NCBI RefSeq assembly: GCF_000219625.1
Contig: NC_018218.1
Span: 4,216,001-4,280,000, forward strand
From: Zymoseptoria tritici IPO323
Lineage: Eukaryota > Ascomycota > Dothideomycetes > Mycosphaerellales > Mycosphaerellaceae
Direction of reading: 5' to 3'
Length of the DNA stretch: 64,000 bases
This document shows positions 46,040-59,598 of this stretch, in pieces. Within the stretch, counting starts at the first letter, position 1. Each line of letters begins with the position of its first letter. The position numbers were made by a program, and so were the translations under genes. The notes under the pieces are model-generated. The model ran no database searches, had not been told where the DNA came from, and was given only the letters and a program-made list of their open reading frames with translations.

Positions 46040-47319
46040 ATGCCGGCATTAGAAGTTTACGGGCAGAAGTCCCTGGCGCTGTTCGGAGGAACGGTGTGAG
46101 TCTGCCCGTGATGTGACGCCTCAGGCTCTCACTATTGTCCGGACATGAGCACATACTGATAGCCTTCTTTCACAGACCATGGAACGCCAACGACTGGACC
46201 TCATCTGACGACCGCGTGCGAGGCGGCAAGTCTCAGGTACGTCGGTCTCAATCAGAGGACTCCTCTCTACCCGAGGACCAGGGGTCCTTTCCCATCGGCT
46301 GGCAAGACACATCGAGACAGGCCCGCAGACTAACATTCCCATCAAGTCCTATCTCGACGTGTCCGACGACTGCAACATCGGCCGCTTTCACGGCAACCTC
46401 GACATCAAGACTCTTGGTGGAGCGGGTTTCGCCAGCCAGCGTACTACAGGCGAGGATCAGGAGTGGGATTTGAGTGACTACGCCGGGATTGAGATCTGTG
46501 TCGCGGAGGGAGACAGTGAGTAGCACCTTCTGGAGGTGCACGCCGGTCATCTGGAGTATACTCAGAGAGCCAGACGACTAACGCATTTACAGAGAAACGA
46601 TACACATTCAACCTCAAGGTACATCTACCTCTTCCACACCCACTGCAAAGCAGTCCGGATCGACCACTAACACCAATCAGGACTCCCTCCTCCCACCAGA
46701 TCCCACCACAGGCCGCGAACAATCCTCCCTGACCTACGAATGCGACTTCGAACTCCCTCCACAAGACACGCCCGGTCACGCCCACGAGAAATGCGTCTTC
46801 ATTCCCTGGGACTCGCTCAACGCCACGTATCGCGGCCGCGTGCAGAAAGACGCCAAACCGATTGACTTGGAGAGCGTGAAGAGGATTAGTATCATGATGA
46901 GGAGGTGAGATTTCTTGCATCCTACTCGAGTTCTAATCGAGGTGCTCATTCTTCGCCAGCTTCTTCGGTACCCAAGAAGGCGAATTCTCCCTCTCGATCA
47001 AGTCCATCGCCGCGTTGAAGAAGGTTCCCAAAGCGGATGGGCCGGTGTTGCCGGTGCCGGACAATGCTGCGCTGGAGAAAGGGTCGGCGGCTGGCGTGGC
47101 ATCTTACCATAGGCCGCGTGCGGTCGAAAGGGTAGGTCGTGCATTTTCTCGGAGTACTGACGAGCGGCGTTGAGGTCGATGATGCTGACGTGTTGACATT
47201 AGGCACCGATGAGCGCAATGCGCAAGGTCGCGTTCGTTCTGTTGGGCGGTGTAGCGCTGATGATGTTCGTCGGTCTTCGCCAGCCTTGCGGCATGTCGAG
47301 CAACGGCGGCAGGAAGTAA
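46040..47319 (+). CDS. CIA30-family protein (NADH dehydrogenase assembly factor-like)
   Basis: A 274-residue protein of the CIA30 family. Members include the complex I assembly factor NDUFAF1 and related fungal proteins. Seven exons: 46040-46095, 46176-46236, 46347-46515, 46593-46618, 46681-46904, 46960-47131 and 47203-47319. Family segments: PWNANDWTSSDDRVRGGKSQSYLD, where the DDRVRGG-S core is typical; FHGNLDIKTLGGAGFASQRT; YAGIEICVAEGDKKRYTFNLKD; CVFIPWDSLNATYRGR; VKRISIMMRRSFFGTQEGEFSLSIKSI. A hydrophobic helix (VAFVLLGGVALMMFVGL) lies near the C terminus, so it may be membrane-anchored. No clear mitochondrial presequence is seen, so it may belong to the non-mitochondrial fungal branch of the family. 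Confidence 0.88.
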
Positions 47320-47456
47320 AACAGTTGCGGGCAGTGATCCCCTGACGGCTGGACGGAGAAGCTGGAAGGTCTATTCCCAAGCAGGGACGAAACTTTTCAA
47401 AGAGCACGTCAGTCCGAGACTGGCATCCCAGCTAGATGAACGTCCTACAATGAAAT

Positions 47457-47457
<1 letters not shown>

Positions 47458-47522
<65 letters not shown>
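47458..47522. repeat. (GAT)21 trinucleotide microsatellite
   Basis: Twenty-one uninterrupted GAT units and two more bases. It lies just downstream, on the minus strand, of the Gln-rich frame. Confidence 0.97.
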
Positions 47523-47523
<1 letters not shown>

Positions 47524-47529
47524 GACCAC

Positions 47530-47766
47530 TCAACAACAACAACAGCAGCCATCGTCACAATCGTCGTAATTCTGCTGTTGTTGCTGCTGCCGCTGCCGCT
47601 GATAATGCATCTGCTGCCGCTGGCGATTGACCTGCTGTTGCTGCTGATGATGGTGCCTCTGCTGCCGCCTCTGTTCTTGCTGTCGTTGATGGTGCAGTTG
47701 TTGTTGCTGCCGCCCATGTTGCTGGCGGCCTGGAGGATGATAAGCCCTTTGCGGGTATGCGTTCAT
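47530..47766 (-). CDS. Possible small Gln/His/Arg-rich protein, doubtful
   Basis: An ATG-started frame of 78 codons (first ATG at 47766) that begins MNAYPQRAYHPPGRQQHG and continues as runs of Gln, His and Arg. It has no homology signal and may be a by-product of CAG/CAA-type repeats. If spliced it could extend into the neighbouring GAT repeat. I list it because the ATG context and the non-repetitive N terminus leave a real gene possible. Confidence 0.2.
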   Translation of the reverse strand: MNAYPQRAYHPPGRQQHGRQQQQLHHQRQQEQRRQQRHHHQQQQQVNRQRQQMHYQRQRQQQQQQNYDDCDDGCCCCC

Positions 47767-48331
47767 GTGGTATGTGTTGGGGTAGTGGGGTGGCACGGTC
47801 GCTCGTCTGTCTCTGGTAGAAGCAGGATTTGGAAGGAAAGGGAGGGCATTTATATGTCTACAATGATGCGAAATTTTGCACCACTTCCAGCCTTCAACAT
47901 GGCATCTTTCTCGTGACTCGGCATGAGGCTCTCTGGCTTGCTGTTCTCCTCACTTGTTCGACATCAGGCTGAGAGGACGATCAGGCTGAGGCTTGAGCAT
48001 CAGGCGGAAGTGAACGATCCTACGAAATGCAGCCCACTCATAGGTCAGCCTTGTCTACCGTCGACAGGTCTAGAGACTGGACGCATGCAATGGATGGCCT
48101 TCACCGCAGCTCGACCCAGCTGAGCTCTGAGCAGACCGACCCGAACAAAAAGGGCCCAAACGAAAAGATTAATCCTGCGTTGCAGTGCTGTCATGTCTAT
48201 CCGAGAGCTGTCTGTCTCTAGCTGTATCAATGGGGTATCTTTCAATCAAATCTCCTCTCGTCGCGAATACCATCCCTCTCACATCGCCTTCATGCGGGCT
48301 CTTCGTCTTCAACAACACTCACTCTTCGTCT

Positions 48332-49876
48332 TCAACAACACTCATTCAACACCCACGTCCTTGTCGTGTCCGCCGTGGAAGCCACCACTGTCGCCCTCCT
48401 CTCCTTATCCGCTGACATATCGTCCATCTCAATACTCAACCGCGTCACCTCGCCCTGCAGCGTCGTAAGACAAAGCGGGAGTCGTGGGACCGTAAACTGT
48501 ACTCTCTCCAGCTGCTCCTCCTCATCCTGCTGTCCCTCCAACATCTCCAAGAACTTCTCTTTCGCCGTCCTGGTCCTCCTCTCCCTCTCCGCCTGCTCAA
48601 TTGTCCTCCGCAAAATCTCGCTCCCAGGAATCTTGTAAACAAACACCTGACTCAACGCTCTCGGGCGTATCCTTTTCTTGTCCTTCTCCACCACAACCAG
48701 CCATCCATCTTCCTTCTCGTCCTTGCTCAATCCTACCGCAAATCTCGCGTGATGTTCATGTGCGGACGGCATATTCTCCCACAATCCCATACCACCTATC
48801 TGGGAGGCGGCGGTGTGTAAGGTGTAGTCCCAACTGCTGAGGAAGGATTCCGAACGGGCGAGGAGGGTGGGCGTGGTGGTGGACGGGGAGAGGTGGAAGA
48901 GGATGTAGCAGCTCGGAGAGGTCGAGGCGTGGAGTTGGCCGGCGAAGAGGTGACCGTTTTGAAAAGGGCGGAGGAGTTGTATGCCGGAAATGCGGGAGGG
49001 GAATGTGGATTCGGATTCGGAGGAGGTAGGGAGGGAGAGTAGCGCGGAATCGAGAAAGGTGTTGCGGAGCCCGAGTTTTGATTTCCAGTGTGTGATTGTG
49101 GCGATTTCGTTGTCACTGCTAGGAGGAGATCCGAGATAGAGGACTGTGCCCTTTCCGCTGAGCTGCACACGAAGCAGGTGGTTGTTCTGTTCGAATTCGA
49201 GGCCGGAGATGTAATGTCCTGTGGCGGAGGAGAGGTATTCGTTCACGGTGAAGCTGTCCGGTGTGTCGAGGAGGTCGTATATCTGAATCGTTCGTTCTTG
49301 TGCGATGGCTAGAAGTCGGCCGTCAGGTGAGAGGCTTAATTCATTGCTGTCGTTGGGCTGCACTTTCAACCATGGTCCGTTCCCTACCGTCTCTTTCAGG
49401 TCGTTGATTGTTCGTTGAGATATGAGTATTCGCTCGTCGCCGGACGTGTCGTAGAGTTCGATTGAGCGACCATTGAGAACAACTGTACGATTGCCGTCTG
49501 GAGTCGCTACCACGCGAGCATGGATGTGTATGCCCAACTTCCCGGCTTTGGTGAGGCTTCCCGGTGTATCATATGCCCTTTCTGCATGCACTCCAATCAT
49601 CAATGTCCGTGTAGCCTCACTGTATAGATCCTCCAACTCGCGAGGCGTGGAGCTCGCTGCATCTACCAGCGGTAGGATCGGCATCCGTCGTAGCTGCTTC
49701 GCCAACGGCACCGCGGCTGTGGCAGCAAACTGCCACCATCTGCACGTTTTCCTCGCGGCGTAGAAGGACTTCGGCTCGAGGTATGAAAAGACGTGTTGTT
49801 GGAGCTCCAATGGCAGAGCGGTAGCTGCGCTAGAGGTCTGCCGTACGCTGACGACGCGCTCTAGGGATTGAGGCAT
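48332..49876 (-). CDS. F-box protein
   Basis: A 514-residue single-exon protein. The F-box at about residues 20-60 (ALPLELQQHVFSYLEPKSFYAARKTCRWW) would bind Skp1 in an SCF ubiquitin ligase. The rest has weak WD/beta-propeller character, for example ELSLSPDGRLLAIAQERTIQIYDLL and ARVVATPDGNRTVVLNGRSIELYD, which read like propeller blades and could bind the substrate. A charged helix (EILRRTIEQAERERRTRTAKEKF, about residues 405-430) lies near the C terminus. The start at 49876 was taken because the earlier in-frame ATG at 49972 would add only a Phe/Leu/Ser-rich stretch read from a CT-rich promoter. Substrate unknown. Confidence 0.82.
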   Translation of the reverse strand: MPQSLERVVSVRQTSSAATALPLELQQHVFSYLEPKSFYAARKTCRWWQFAATAAVPLAKQLRRMPILPLVDAASSTPRELEDLYSEATRTLMIGVHAERAYDTPGSLTKAGKLGIHIHARVVATPDGNRTVVLNGRSIELYDTSGDERILISQRTINDLKETVGNGPWLKVQPNDSNELSLSPDGRLLAIAQERTIQIYDLLDTPDSFTVNEYLSSATGHYISGLEFEQNNHLLRVQLSGKGTVLYLGSPPSSDNEIATITHWKSKLGLRNTFLDSALLSLPTSSESESTFPSRISGIQLLRPFQNGHLFAGQLHASTSPSCYILFHLSPSTTTPTLLARSESFLSSWDYTLHTAASQIGGMGLWENMPSAHEHHARFAVGLSKDEKEDGWLVVVEKDKKRIRPRALSQVFVYKIPGSEILRRTIEQAERERRTRTAKEKFLEMLEGQQDEEEQLERVQFTVPRLPLCLTTLQGEVTRLSIEMDDMSADKERRATVVASTADTTRTWVLNECC

Positions 49877-50914
49877 GGTGGAGTGAGAGCGATCTGGGAG
49901 CAGCAGAGACGGAGAGAAGAATGAGAGAAACAGAGGAGAAAAGAGAAAGTTTCCCTCTCGCAAGATAGGCATGATGATACACAAGTACTACTCACCATCT
50001 CACCATCGCGGTCGCACCGCGGTCCCTGTCGCGCATCGTATCAAGTGATTTTTCGTCCGGTGTGACTGTGGGGAGCGATGACATGATTGTCCATGACAGT
50101 GAGCACAAGGGGAGAGAGGGAACGACGAATCAGAGAGATATTCCCCGAACGGCGTCATCGTCGAGTTGCTATCGGTCCGCGGTGGATAGAGTATGAACGT
50201 GGAGCACTCGGGAGTCTGTGGTGTGACTGTGAGATGGGAAGAGAGAAGCATGAGACAAAACACGACCGAGATGCTGCCGTCGCGAGGACACCGAATCATG
50301 ATCATGGATTCATGCCACGTCTCAGACGCATCAGCCGGTTTTGGTGGTCCTTATCGATAAGGAAATACCCATCACAATTGATAGCAATTAAACGCAAACT
50401 CCTCGAATAAAGACTTTTCATTTTTTGCATCGGCAGAACAAAAAGAATAGCGCCGGACGTGGCCGAGCCATTCAGCGCACAGCATCACTCTTGTCGGAAA
50501 GCAAGAATTCTGCAAGCTGAAAACATAACTAGAAGAGTGGAGTTTCCAACGTGAACTAAAAAGTGGTTCTTTCAAAGAGGAAGATGATCTCACTGTGGAT
50601 TCAGCGCCTGTCGGTTCCTGAGATGATCGTCTTCACTTTCCGATGCTTTTTTTCTAGCGTCCTTCTAAGAATGAAGGAGATCGTCAAGGTCCTGAGAGAG
50701 CAGTCGATCCGAGTATGTGCATGAAAGATGGCTGACCATGATCTCGGCGAGGGAAGACGTTCTCAGACCAGCGTTCATATCAGCATTGAAGTGAGCATGG
50801 AAGAATTGTCACATTAATGTTATACGCTTCTGTATGCGCATCCATAACATCGTCGAGGTAAAATATGTACAAACAAACGCTCAAAATCAGAAACCACATC
50901 TCTCCCAAATATCA
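49877..50914. other. intergenic, no gene seen
   Basis: Upstream of the F-box gene and downstream of the MFS gene, both on the minus strand. The CT-rich tract just upstream of 49876 probably belongs to the promoter. Confidence 0.55.
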
Positions 50915-53159
50915 TCACTGCCTTCCCCTCAGATCTCCACTCCCCTCCTCCCTCAAACTCTTCTTACTCTTCACCCTCACAAAACTCTCCCTCGTATTCA
51001 CCCGATCCAAATCAAACGGATTGCTCTCGTACGTCTTGACCCTCACCAATCCACTCCCATTCGCACCACGACTACTCGCCCGACTCCTCGTACTCTTGAT
51101 CCTCTCAAACTTCGGCTGACCCGTGGTATCCACGCTCGCATTCGAGTCCAGACGTCGCAGACTTCCACTCTTCTTCGCCGCCACCACCGCAGGGTCGGAG
51201 CCGGGGAGTGGCTCTTCCACCTCCTCCCTCGCCTCCATGCCCTCATTCCGCCTCGCCTCGGCGTCCAGTCGTTCCAGGCGCTCAGCCTCTTCCGTCTCGA
51301 GCATCACCTCCCTCGGTCCGTAGGCGATATATGTCGCCTCGCTCGGACGCTCCTTGTTCTCCTCCTTCTCCTTTTCCACATCCTCCCCGCCTTCACTCGA
51401 GTCGTGGTCCTCGAAACTCGCATCATCCTCGCCCTTCTCACCATCGTCATCGCCTTGCTCAGCCTCCTTCTGCATTCTGCGAATGAATGCCTCGCTCTCC
51501 GCTGCGTACTTGCACTTCTTCCGAATCTGCGCACCATATTTATAGAATAGGAAGGGGAAAGGAACACAGATGACGGCCAGAAAACCGGGAATCATCGTCG
51601 CCCAGTGGATTCCGAGACCATCGTACATGTAGGGGATGAAGAGTGGGAATGCGGCACCGACGACGGATCGCATGACCGTGTTGGCGGCGAGTACGGAGGC
51701 CGCGAAGATGGTGTAGGAGTCGATGAGGTAGTTGAAGATGGCGACGAAGACGAGGACCATGCCGAAGCCGAAGGGCGCGCCGGCCGCGATGCAGGCGAAC
51801 CAGTGGATGGAGGGGTAGTTCTGTGGGGAAAAGCGTCAGTCAAAGGTAGCTCGGGCGGTGGTGAGAAGATCAGCTCAATGCTGTCCTCGAGAAGATACTC
51901 ACAGTCCACGCGAACCAGATCAAACCAATAGGAATCGCAATCGCGCCCACAATCGCAGGCGGCATTCTCGCTTCCGGCGGAGCGAAACCATCACTCTCAT
52001 CGTTGATCTTGACATATCTCTTGTTGTCCCAGGCGTTGTACGCAATCGCAGCGAACATGCCGACCATGACTCCCAAGAAAGCCAGACCTCCAATCCCCGT
52101 CGACCAACCCCGGACTTGCTGGAAGACGATCGGGAATGCGCCGAAGAGTCCGTACAGCGTGCCATAGATGATGGACATATAAATCGACAGGAGCAACACA
52201 ATCGGTTCTTTGAACAGCAATACCCATGGCCGGGATAATGAAGTCTTGAACAGCTCGCCGATGGAAGTATCGCCCTGCTCGACCTGCGCGCGGGACTTGT
52301 ACACCATCCCCGTCTTCTTGCTCAGCGCTTCTGCGCGCTTTCTCAAGATGACAGGCGCGTACGTCTCAGGAAGAAAGATGAGAAGTGCAATCCATAGCAC
52401 TCCCGTGAAGATGGTGATGACGCCCATGATCCAACGCCAGCCGACCGTTTCGCCGACGAAGCCGCCTACGATGGGACCGAGGACAGGACCCATGAAGGGC
52501 GCGGCGGAGAACATGGACATGGCGAGGCCGCGTTCGCGGGCGGGAAACATGTCGGCGATGACGCCACCGGCCATGGTGAGCGGGGAGGCTCCAAAGGCGC
52601 CGGCGAAGAAGCGGAGGATGACGAGAGATTGGATGTTGGGCGAAGCGATGGCGCCGCCGTTGAAGGCTGTTAGGATGCCGTAGGTGAAGGCGAACATGAC
52701 TTGGCGGCCGAACTGGCGATGCTGTTAGCGATGTGTCGACGGAGTCAGATCTCGCGGGGTTTCTCTTACCATCTCAGACATGGGCGCCCATAGCAAAGGA
52801 CCAATCGCAAATCCTAACACGAACAATGACACTCCCAGCGTGAACACAATCTGCACCGTGCCAAACTCCATGATAATCAACTGCCCTCCCGCAGAATACG
52901 CACTGGAATCAAATGCAACAGCCAACAATGCCGTGGCGACCAACATGGTGATGATCCATCTTCGCTTGGAGGACCAGTTCATGGGATTCCGCGGGTCGTG
53001 GTCGATCCATACGACTACATAAGGGTCTTCGGCGGTTCCAGAGCCTTTGTAGTGGTAGTTCTCGACAGAGGATGTGATGCCGGTTGGGTGGAAGACTTGG
53101 GAGAAGAAGGAGAGGGGTTCGGGAGTGGAGGCTTCATGGTGTTTTTCGGTGGTGGCCAT
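50915..53159 (-). CDS. MFS transporter, DHA1 drug/polyamine type
   Basis: A 701-residue plasma-membrane proton antiporter with 12 predicted helices. Exons 53159-52770, 52712-51903 and 51820-50915. The DHA1 signatures are present: [14 protein letters not shown] at the first helix, [23 protein letters not shown] (motif A region), [46 protein letters not shown] (motif C, the antiporter motif) and [16 protein letters not shown] in the central loop. The acidic, then basic tail of about 190 residues after the last helix, with [22 protein letters not shown] and Ser/Arg-rich repeats [13 protein letters not shown], is longer than usual. Substrate could be polyamines, drugs or secondary metabolites. 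Confidence 0.9.
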
Positions 53160-55902
53160 GATAGGTGAGGTTGTTTACGCCGAAGCGTGGGAGAGAGGTT
53201 GTCCAGAGACCAGATGTGGTGGAGCCCAGGCGCTATTCACCAGTGTAGGCTGGTAGTATGGAGAGGGTCGAAATTGTTGTTCGTGATCAGAATCACATTC
53301 GACAGAAGGATATTTGCAACAAATCTTCAATGCTGCTGAGAAAGCAGCCGACGCAAGGCCACCCGCCAACGGGAAGAATGCAAGCCGATGTACCGACACC
53401 AGGCCAACGGGTTGTAGAAGGAAAAGAAGCGAAGCGAGATGGTCGACCGGAGCGTTGGGATTATGATCGAAAATAGAGGTGAAGTCCGAGATGGAGAGAA
53501 CTTGAAGTTCGGAGATGACGACTCCAAGTCTACGACTCTACGCACGTAAATAAAAAGCAGCCCACCCGAGGGAGAGGAGACGGGAGTTAACAGAAGGAGA
53601 TAAGGAAGCGTGCAAGAAAACCCCGTTGTCGCTACTAGTGGAGAAAGCCTGCTGTAGCACTGTACCGGTTCTATACAATCCTTTTGTTGTTTTGGTTGGG
53701 GGTTTGAAGCGCCCTTGCAGCAAAACGTGCCGTCCGTTCCAGCCCACACGACAGCAAGAAAGCTGTCAAGTGGCTTGACTCGAACTTGACAGATGCCGCC
53801 CGGCAAAGGAACGACAAGCAGACTGCAGAGAGTTTGTTGATGACGCTGCTCATCCTCTTGTGTCTCGCCTCTTCCTGCACGATCGACTGTGCCGAACCGT
53901 CCGTCCGATGAAAATGGTGGCGGCATTTTGAGGTGAGTGATTGGGTGAAGAAGCGAGGAAGTTGGAAGTTTGCGGCGTTGAGAAGCTCTTGCAGCTTCGA
54001 AGCGAAGCTTCTCTCGTCTTGGCAAACTCGGAAGTCGGCCGTCGGTGGTTGTCGGGCCGCGCAAGCCACGCGAGCGGAGCGTCATCGTTTTGGGGTGGAG
54101 TCCATTGTTCATTGTTCGGCGACCGGAAGACTTCAGAATAGATGTGCCGTCCATGTATCTGCCATGCATAACTCTGATGTAGATGTATATGTCTCCATCA
54201 GTCCGATTGCAAAGCTCTCGAATCCGATATGAGCTCGTCTCCAGAAGGTGATGTCGCATAAACCCCATACACATCCCGGCATCCTCTTCACAATCCATGC
54301 TCATTGATTCGGGAAGAGGAGGGCAGTCAGACAGCTCGCAGGGCCCGCGCGGTGAGAGGCTTTCGTCGTCTGTTTTCCGCATAGTCCTCGAGCCTCCTCT
54401 GTCGGGCAGGCTGTCAAGACCTCCATCCGCCCTCCACCAAGTCTGTATGGCGTACGGGACACCTCACCGGCGCACGACCACGCCTCGGATCAATATTCAC
54501 TCCCAGCCACCACCACCACCAAGGACAGTGAAGGAGATGAAGATAAACATGGTACGACACGGGACACAGTCGCCGACTCCCCTTCCTCCCGCCACCGCGA
54601 CTCTGGCAACAGCGAAGGGAAGAAGACACACGAATGGCGCCCGCGAAATCCGACATCGACGAACCGGGAACGAAGTCCTGGCGTGAGACCGAGCAGGGGA
54701 GACGGGAGTTTTGCACGGGCGAGGGGATCGGGTGGACGTTGAGCACGGTGAGGACGACAAGGAGTTATGAGGTGAGTTTGTCTGTGGTCTGTCGTTATTG
54801 TGCAATCGACGATCGTTTTCCAACGCACGCGCCACGACGGACGCTCTCGAATGGACGAGTGATGAGACAGAGCTGATGCGACATGGATTCTCCACACGGC
54901 CAAAATCTCCAATTCCTAGCGAAACCTCGGTGGTACTTCACCAGCCCGTCTTGCAAAGATAATTGGACCACGAGCGGTGCCTTGGACTGCAGCTGGATCG
55001 TGATTTACTATGGAATCGGCAACGCGGCATCCAAGATCATCAGAGTTGAGAGCAGAGACCGATAAAGACGAGGAAGCCTCGCAGCTGGCTGTCCTGGCAC
55101 TTCTGTCCAACCCATATCCGGCATGCAGGGATGGCATGCGGAGTCAATAAAGTCAAGTCTGCTTAATGCCCTGTGCATTTCGGCAGTTGCTCGAGAACTT
55201 CCGTTGGCTCGGGCTGACACCCTTGGGACAGCACTTGTAGATGCCTGTATACCTACCTTGTTGTCAGAAATTGAGCTCCAGCGACAGACCTGTTGTTATC
55301 TTCAACCAATCCAATCTGTACGATGCTGCTGACCTTGCAAAAGAGATACAAGAGCCTCCCTGGGTTTTACTCACGCGCCTAGGCGTTGAGGAGCTTGCAA
55401 CACGTGTTCAGCGTGTGAACGCATCAGATTGGAAGCCGTGGTGTGTGGTGGTTGGTACTCAGGGACATGGCTAGGGGTGGGTTGACCCACCTCCTGATGA
55501 TCAGGCCATGATCCCAAGGCAAGATTCAAGAGAAGTTCAGTCCGACACGGTACCTATACCTGCTGGGAGAACTCAGATCCGTCGTATCAAAGGACGTGAC
55601 CGACGGATCGTGAAGCGCCCATTCGTGGAAAATCTCTCGACGCTTATGATTATCCTATTCGCACGGTTCTCCTTGTGATCACTCCGATGCGTCTGCCGAC
55701 ATTCCATTCCTCGCGGTACCCCGAGGGCTGGAGGTCGTGGTGTATAAAGGCTCACACTGTGGCACTGTACTTCATTGGCCTACAACCACTCAGGCCTCGC
55801 CAATTCCTTTCGTCAAGCTCAACGTGTGTACAATCGGCTTCCATCGACCATCTCGACTCCTCTCCTCCATCTGTACTATCAGACCCGTTACCATCTCTCG
55901 CC
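53160..55902. other. 2.7-kb intergenic stretch, no gene supported
   Basis: Upstream of the MFS gene. A minus-strand ATG-started frame at 53327-54382 (351 codons) has no family motif and an erratic composition, so I do not call it. Short frames near 54634-54876 and 55241-55474 are equally unsupported. Confidence 0.5.
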
Positions 55903-56151
55903 ATGCGATTCTTCTCTCTCGCTCTCGTCGCAAGCACCACTCTCGGCTTCTTCCATTTGGCACTCGCCGACGACGGCTCCCCTGGCCCAAAATGCTCCGC
56001 CTTCACGCGGGGCTATTGCCAATGCGTGGACGCCAATGGAGGCCACATCTGCGCAAGAACGAATAGTTCCAACCAGAGATGCGATGGCTGTTACCCCAAT
56101 GCGCACACATGCATTGGGTTGGCCGAGTACAATGATCGTCACCCATGCTGA
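55903..56151 (+). CDS. Small secreted 8-Cys protein (effector-like)
   Basis: A single-exon frame of 82 residues. Residues 1-22 (MRFFSLALVASTTLGFFHLA) are a clear signal peptide, cut near ALADD. The mature part of about 60 residues has eight cysteines: KC, YCQC, IC, RC, GC, TC and the C-terminal PC, an even number that could form four disulfide bonds. Gly, Asn and Asp are common in between (DANGGHIC, NSSNQRCDGC). I recognise no family. Size, leader and cysteine count fit the small secreted proteins that plant-associated fungi export, but also antimicrobial peptides and wall proteins. The start is the first ATG that gives a leader; the frame is open further upstream. Confidence 0.7.
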   Translation: MRFFSLALVASTTLGFFHLALADDGSPGPKCSAFTRGYCQCVDANGGHICARTNSSNQRCDGCYPNAHTCIGLAEYNDRHPC

Positions 56152-57087
56152 AAATGGTGAGTTACGAAGCAGACGGAAGGTCATCATATTCGAAGTCTTT
56201 GTCATAACTTTTGCCAATAGGGAACGAAGACCTGGAGACTGCAAAGTTCGATTTTGGTGAGAGCGAGGAGATGTGGGTGGGCTGAGGTTTGCTTTTGAGG
56301 TGTTGGATGTGGTGGATGTGGAGGTGGTCGCGACGCTCCTCTGCTTCATCTTGCTTGTCTTGCTACTCGACTTGGTGACTCACGATACCGCTCTCTTCGT
56401 CTCCTTGGGTGCAGGTCGCTTCGTTGTCGTTGGTGTTGGTGTAGGAACTAGGAAGGGAGTCTCAACGGCGGATCGAGAGAGGGTGGGAACGACGACGACG
56501 ATGATGGGGGAGAGATTGATAATGCAGACGAAGATACTGCTTGTGGCCTATCATTATGCAACGGATGATCGTCTCCATTTGACACCCTCCATTCGCGAAC
56601 ATAAATGAACTCTCTCTTACATACCTAGCCGACACAGGAAGCACGTCCCGCATGGAAATTTGTTCTTCTGCAGTTGTCGTGCGTATCCTCTCCGATTTCA
56701 TCGTAGTGCAGCTTCCATATACGTTCATCGGCGATACAGCGGATTCGTTGTTCCCGTTTAGAAGACAAGGATATGGGCCATGCGAATGAACATATGGTGG
56801 ATATAGTGGAGGGACTGGAAAAGGTTGAGGAGAGGCAGTTATAGACTCATAATTAGAAGCACGACTGCTCGGGAAGTCGAGGCCGTAAGCGGTTTGTTCT
56901 CATCTCCTGTGTGGCAAGGAACACGCACGCACACGCCCGCACCCGAATATGAGTTGTTGCAGCTATTGTTCTACCAGTCGTCCGTACTCATCAGATGTGA
57001 CAAGTTATAACTTAATCTCAGCCTTGTCCCACCTCCTAGACAATCCTCACTCTTCTTCACACTCCATCTCCAAACCTTTTAAACCTT
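56152..57087. other. intergenic, no gene seen
   Basis: Between the small secreted protein and the alpha-glucosidase stop. The part close to 57088 is CT-rich. Confidence 0.55.

Positions 57088-59598
<2,511 letters not shown>

Larger units (their letters stand above)
47320..48331. other. intergenic with low-complexity sequence
   Basis: Between the ends of the CIA30 and F-box genes. It holds a GAT microsatellite and, next to it, a minus-strand Gln/His/Arg-rich frame. Confidence 0.6.

Noticed and set aside
53327..54382. 351-codon minus-strand open frame upstream of the MFS gene
   Set aside because: It has an ATG but no family motif, erratic composition and lies across the promoter region; open frames of this size occur by chance in GC-rich sequence.
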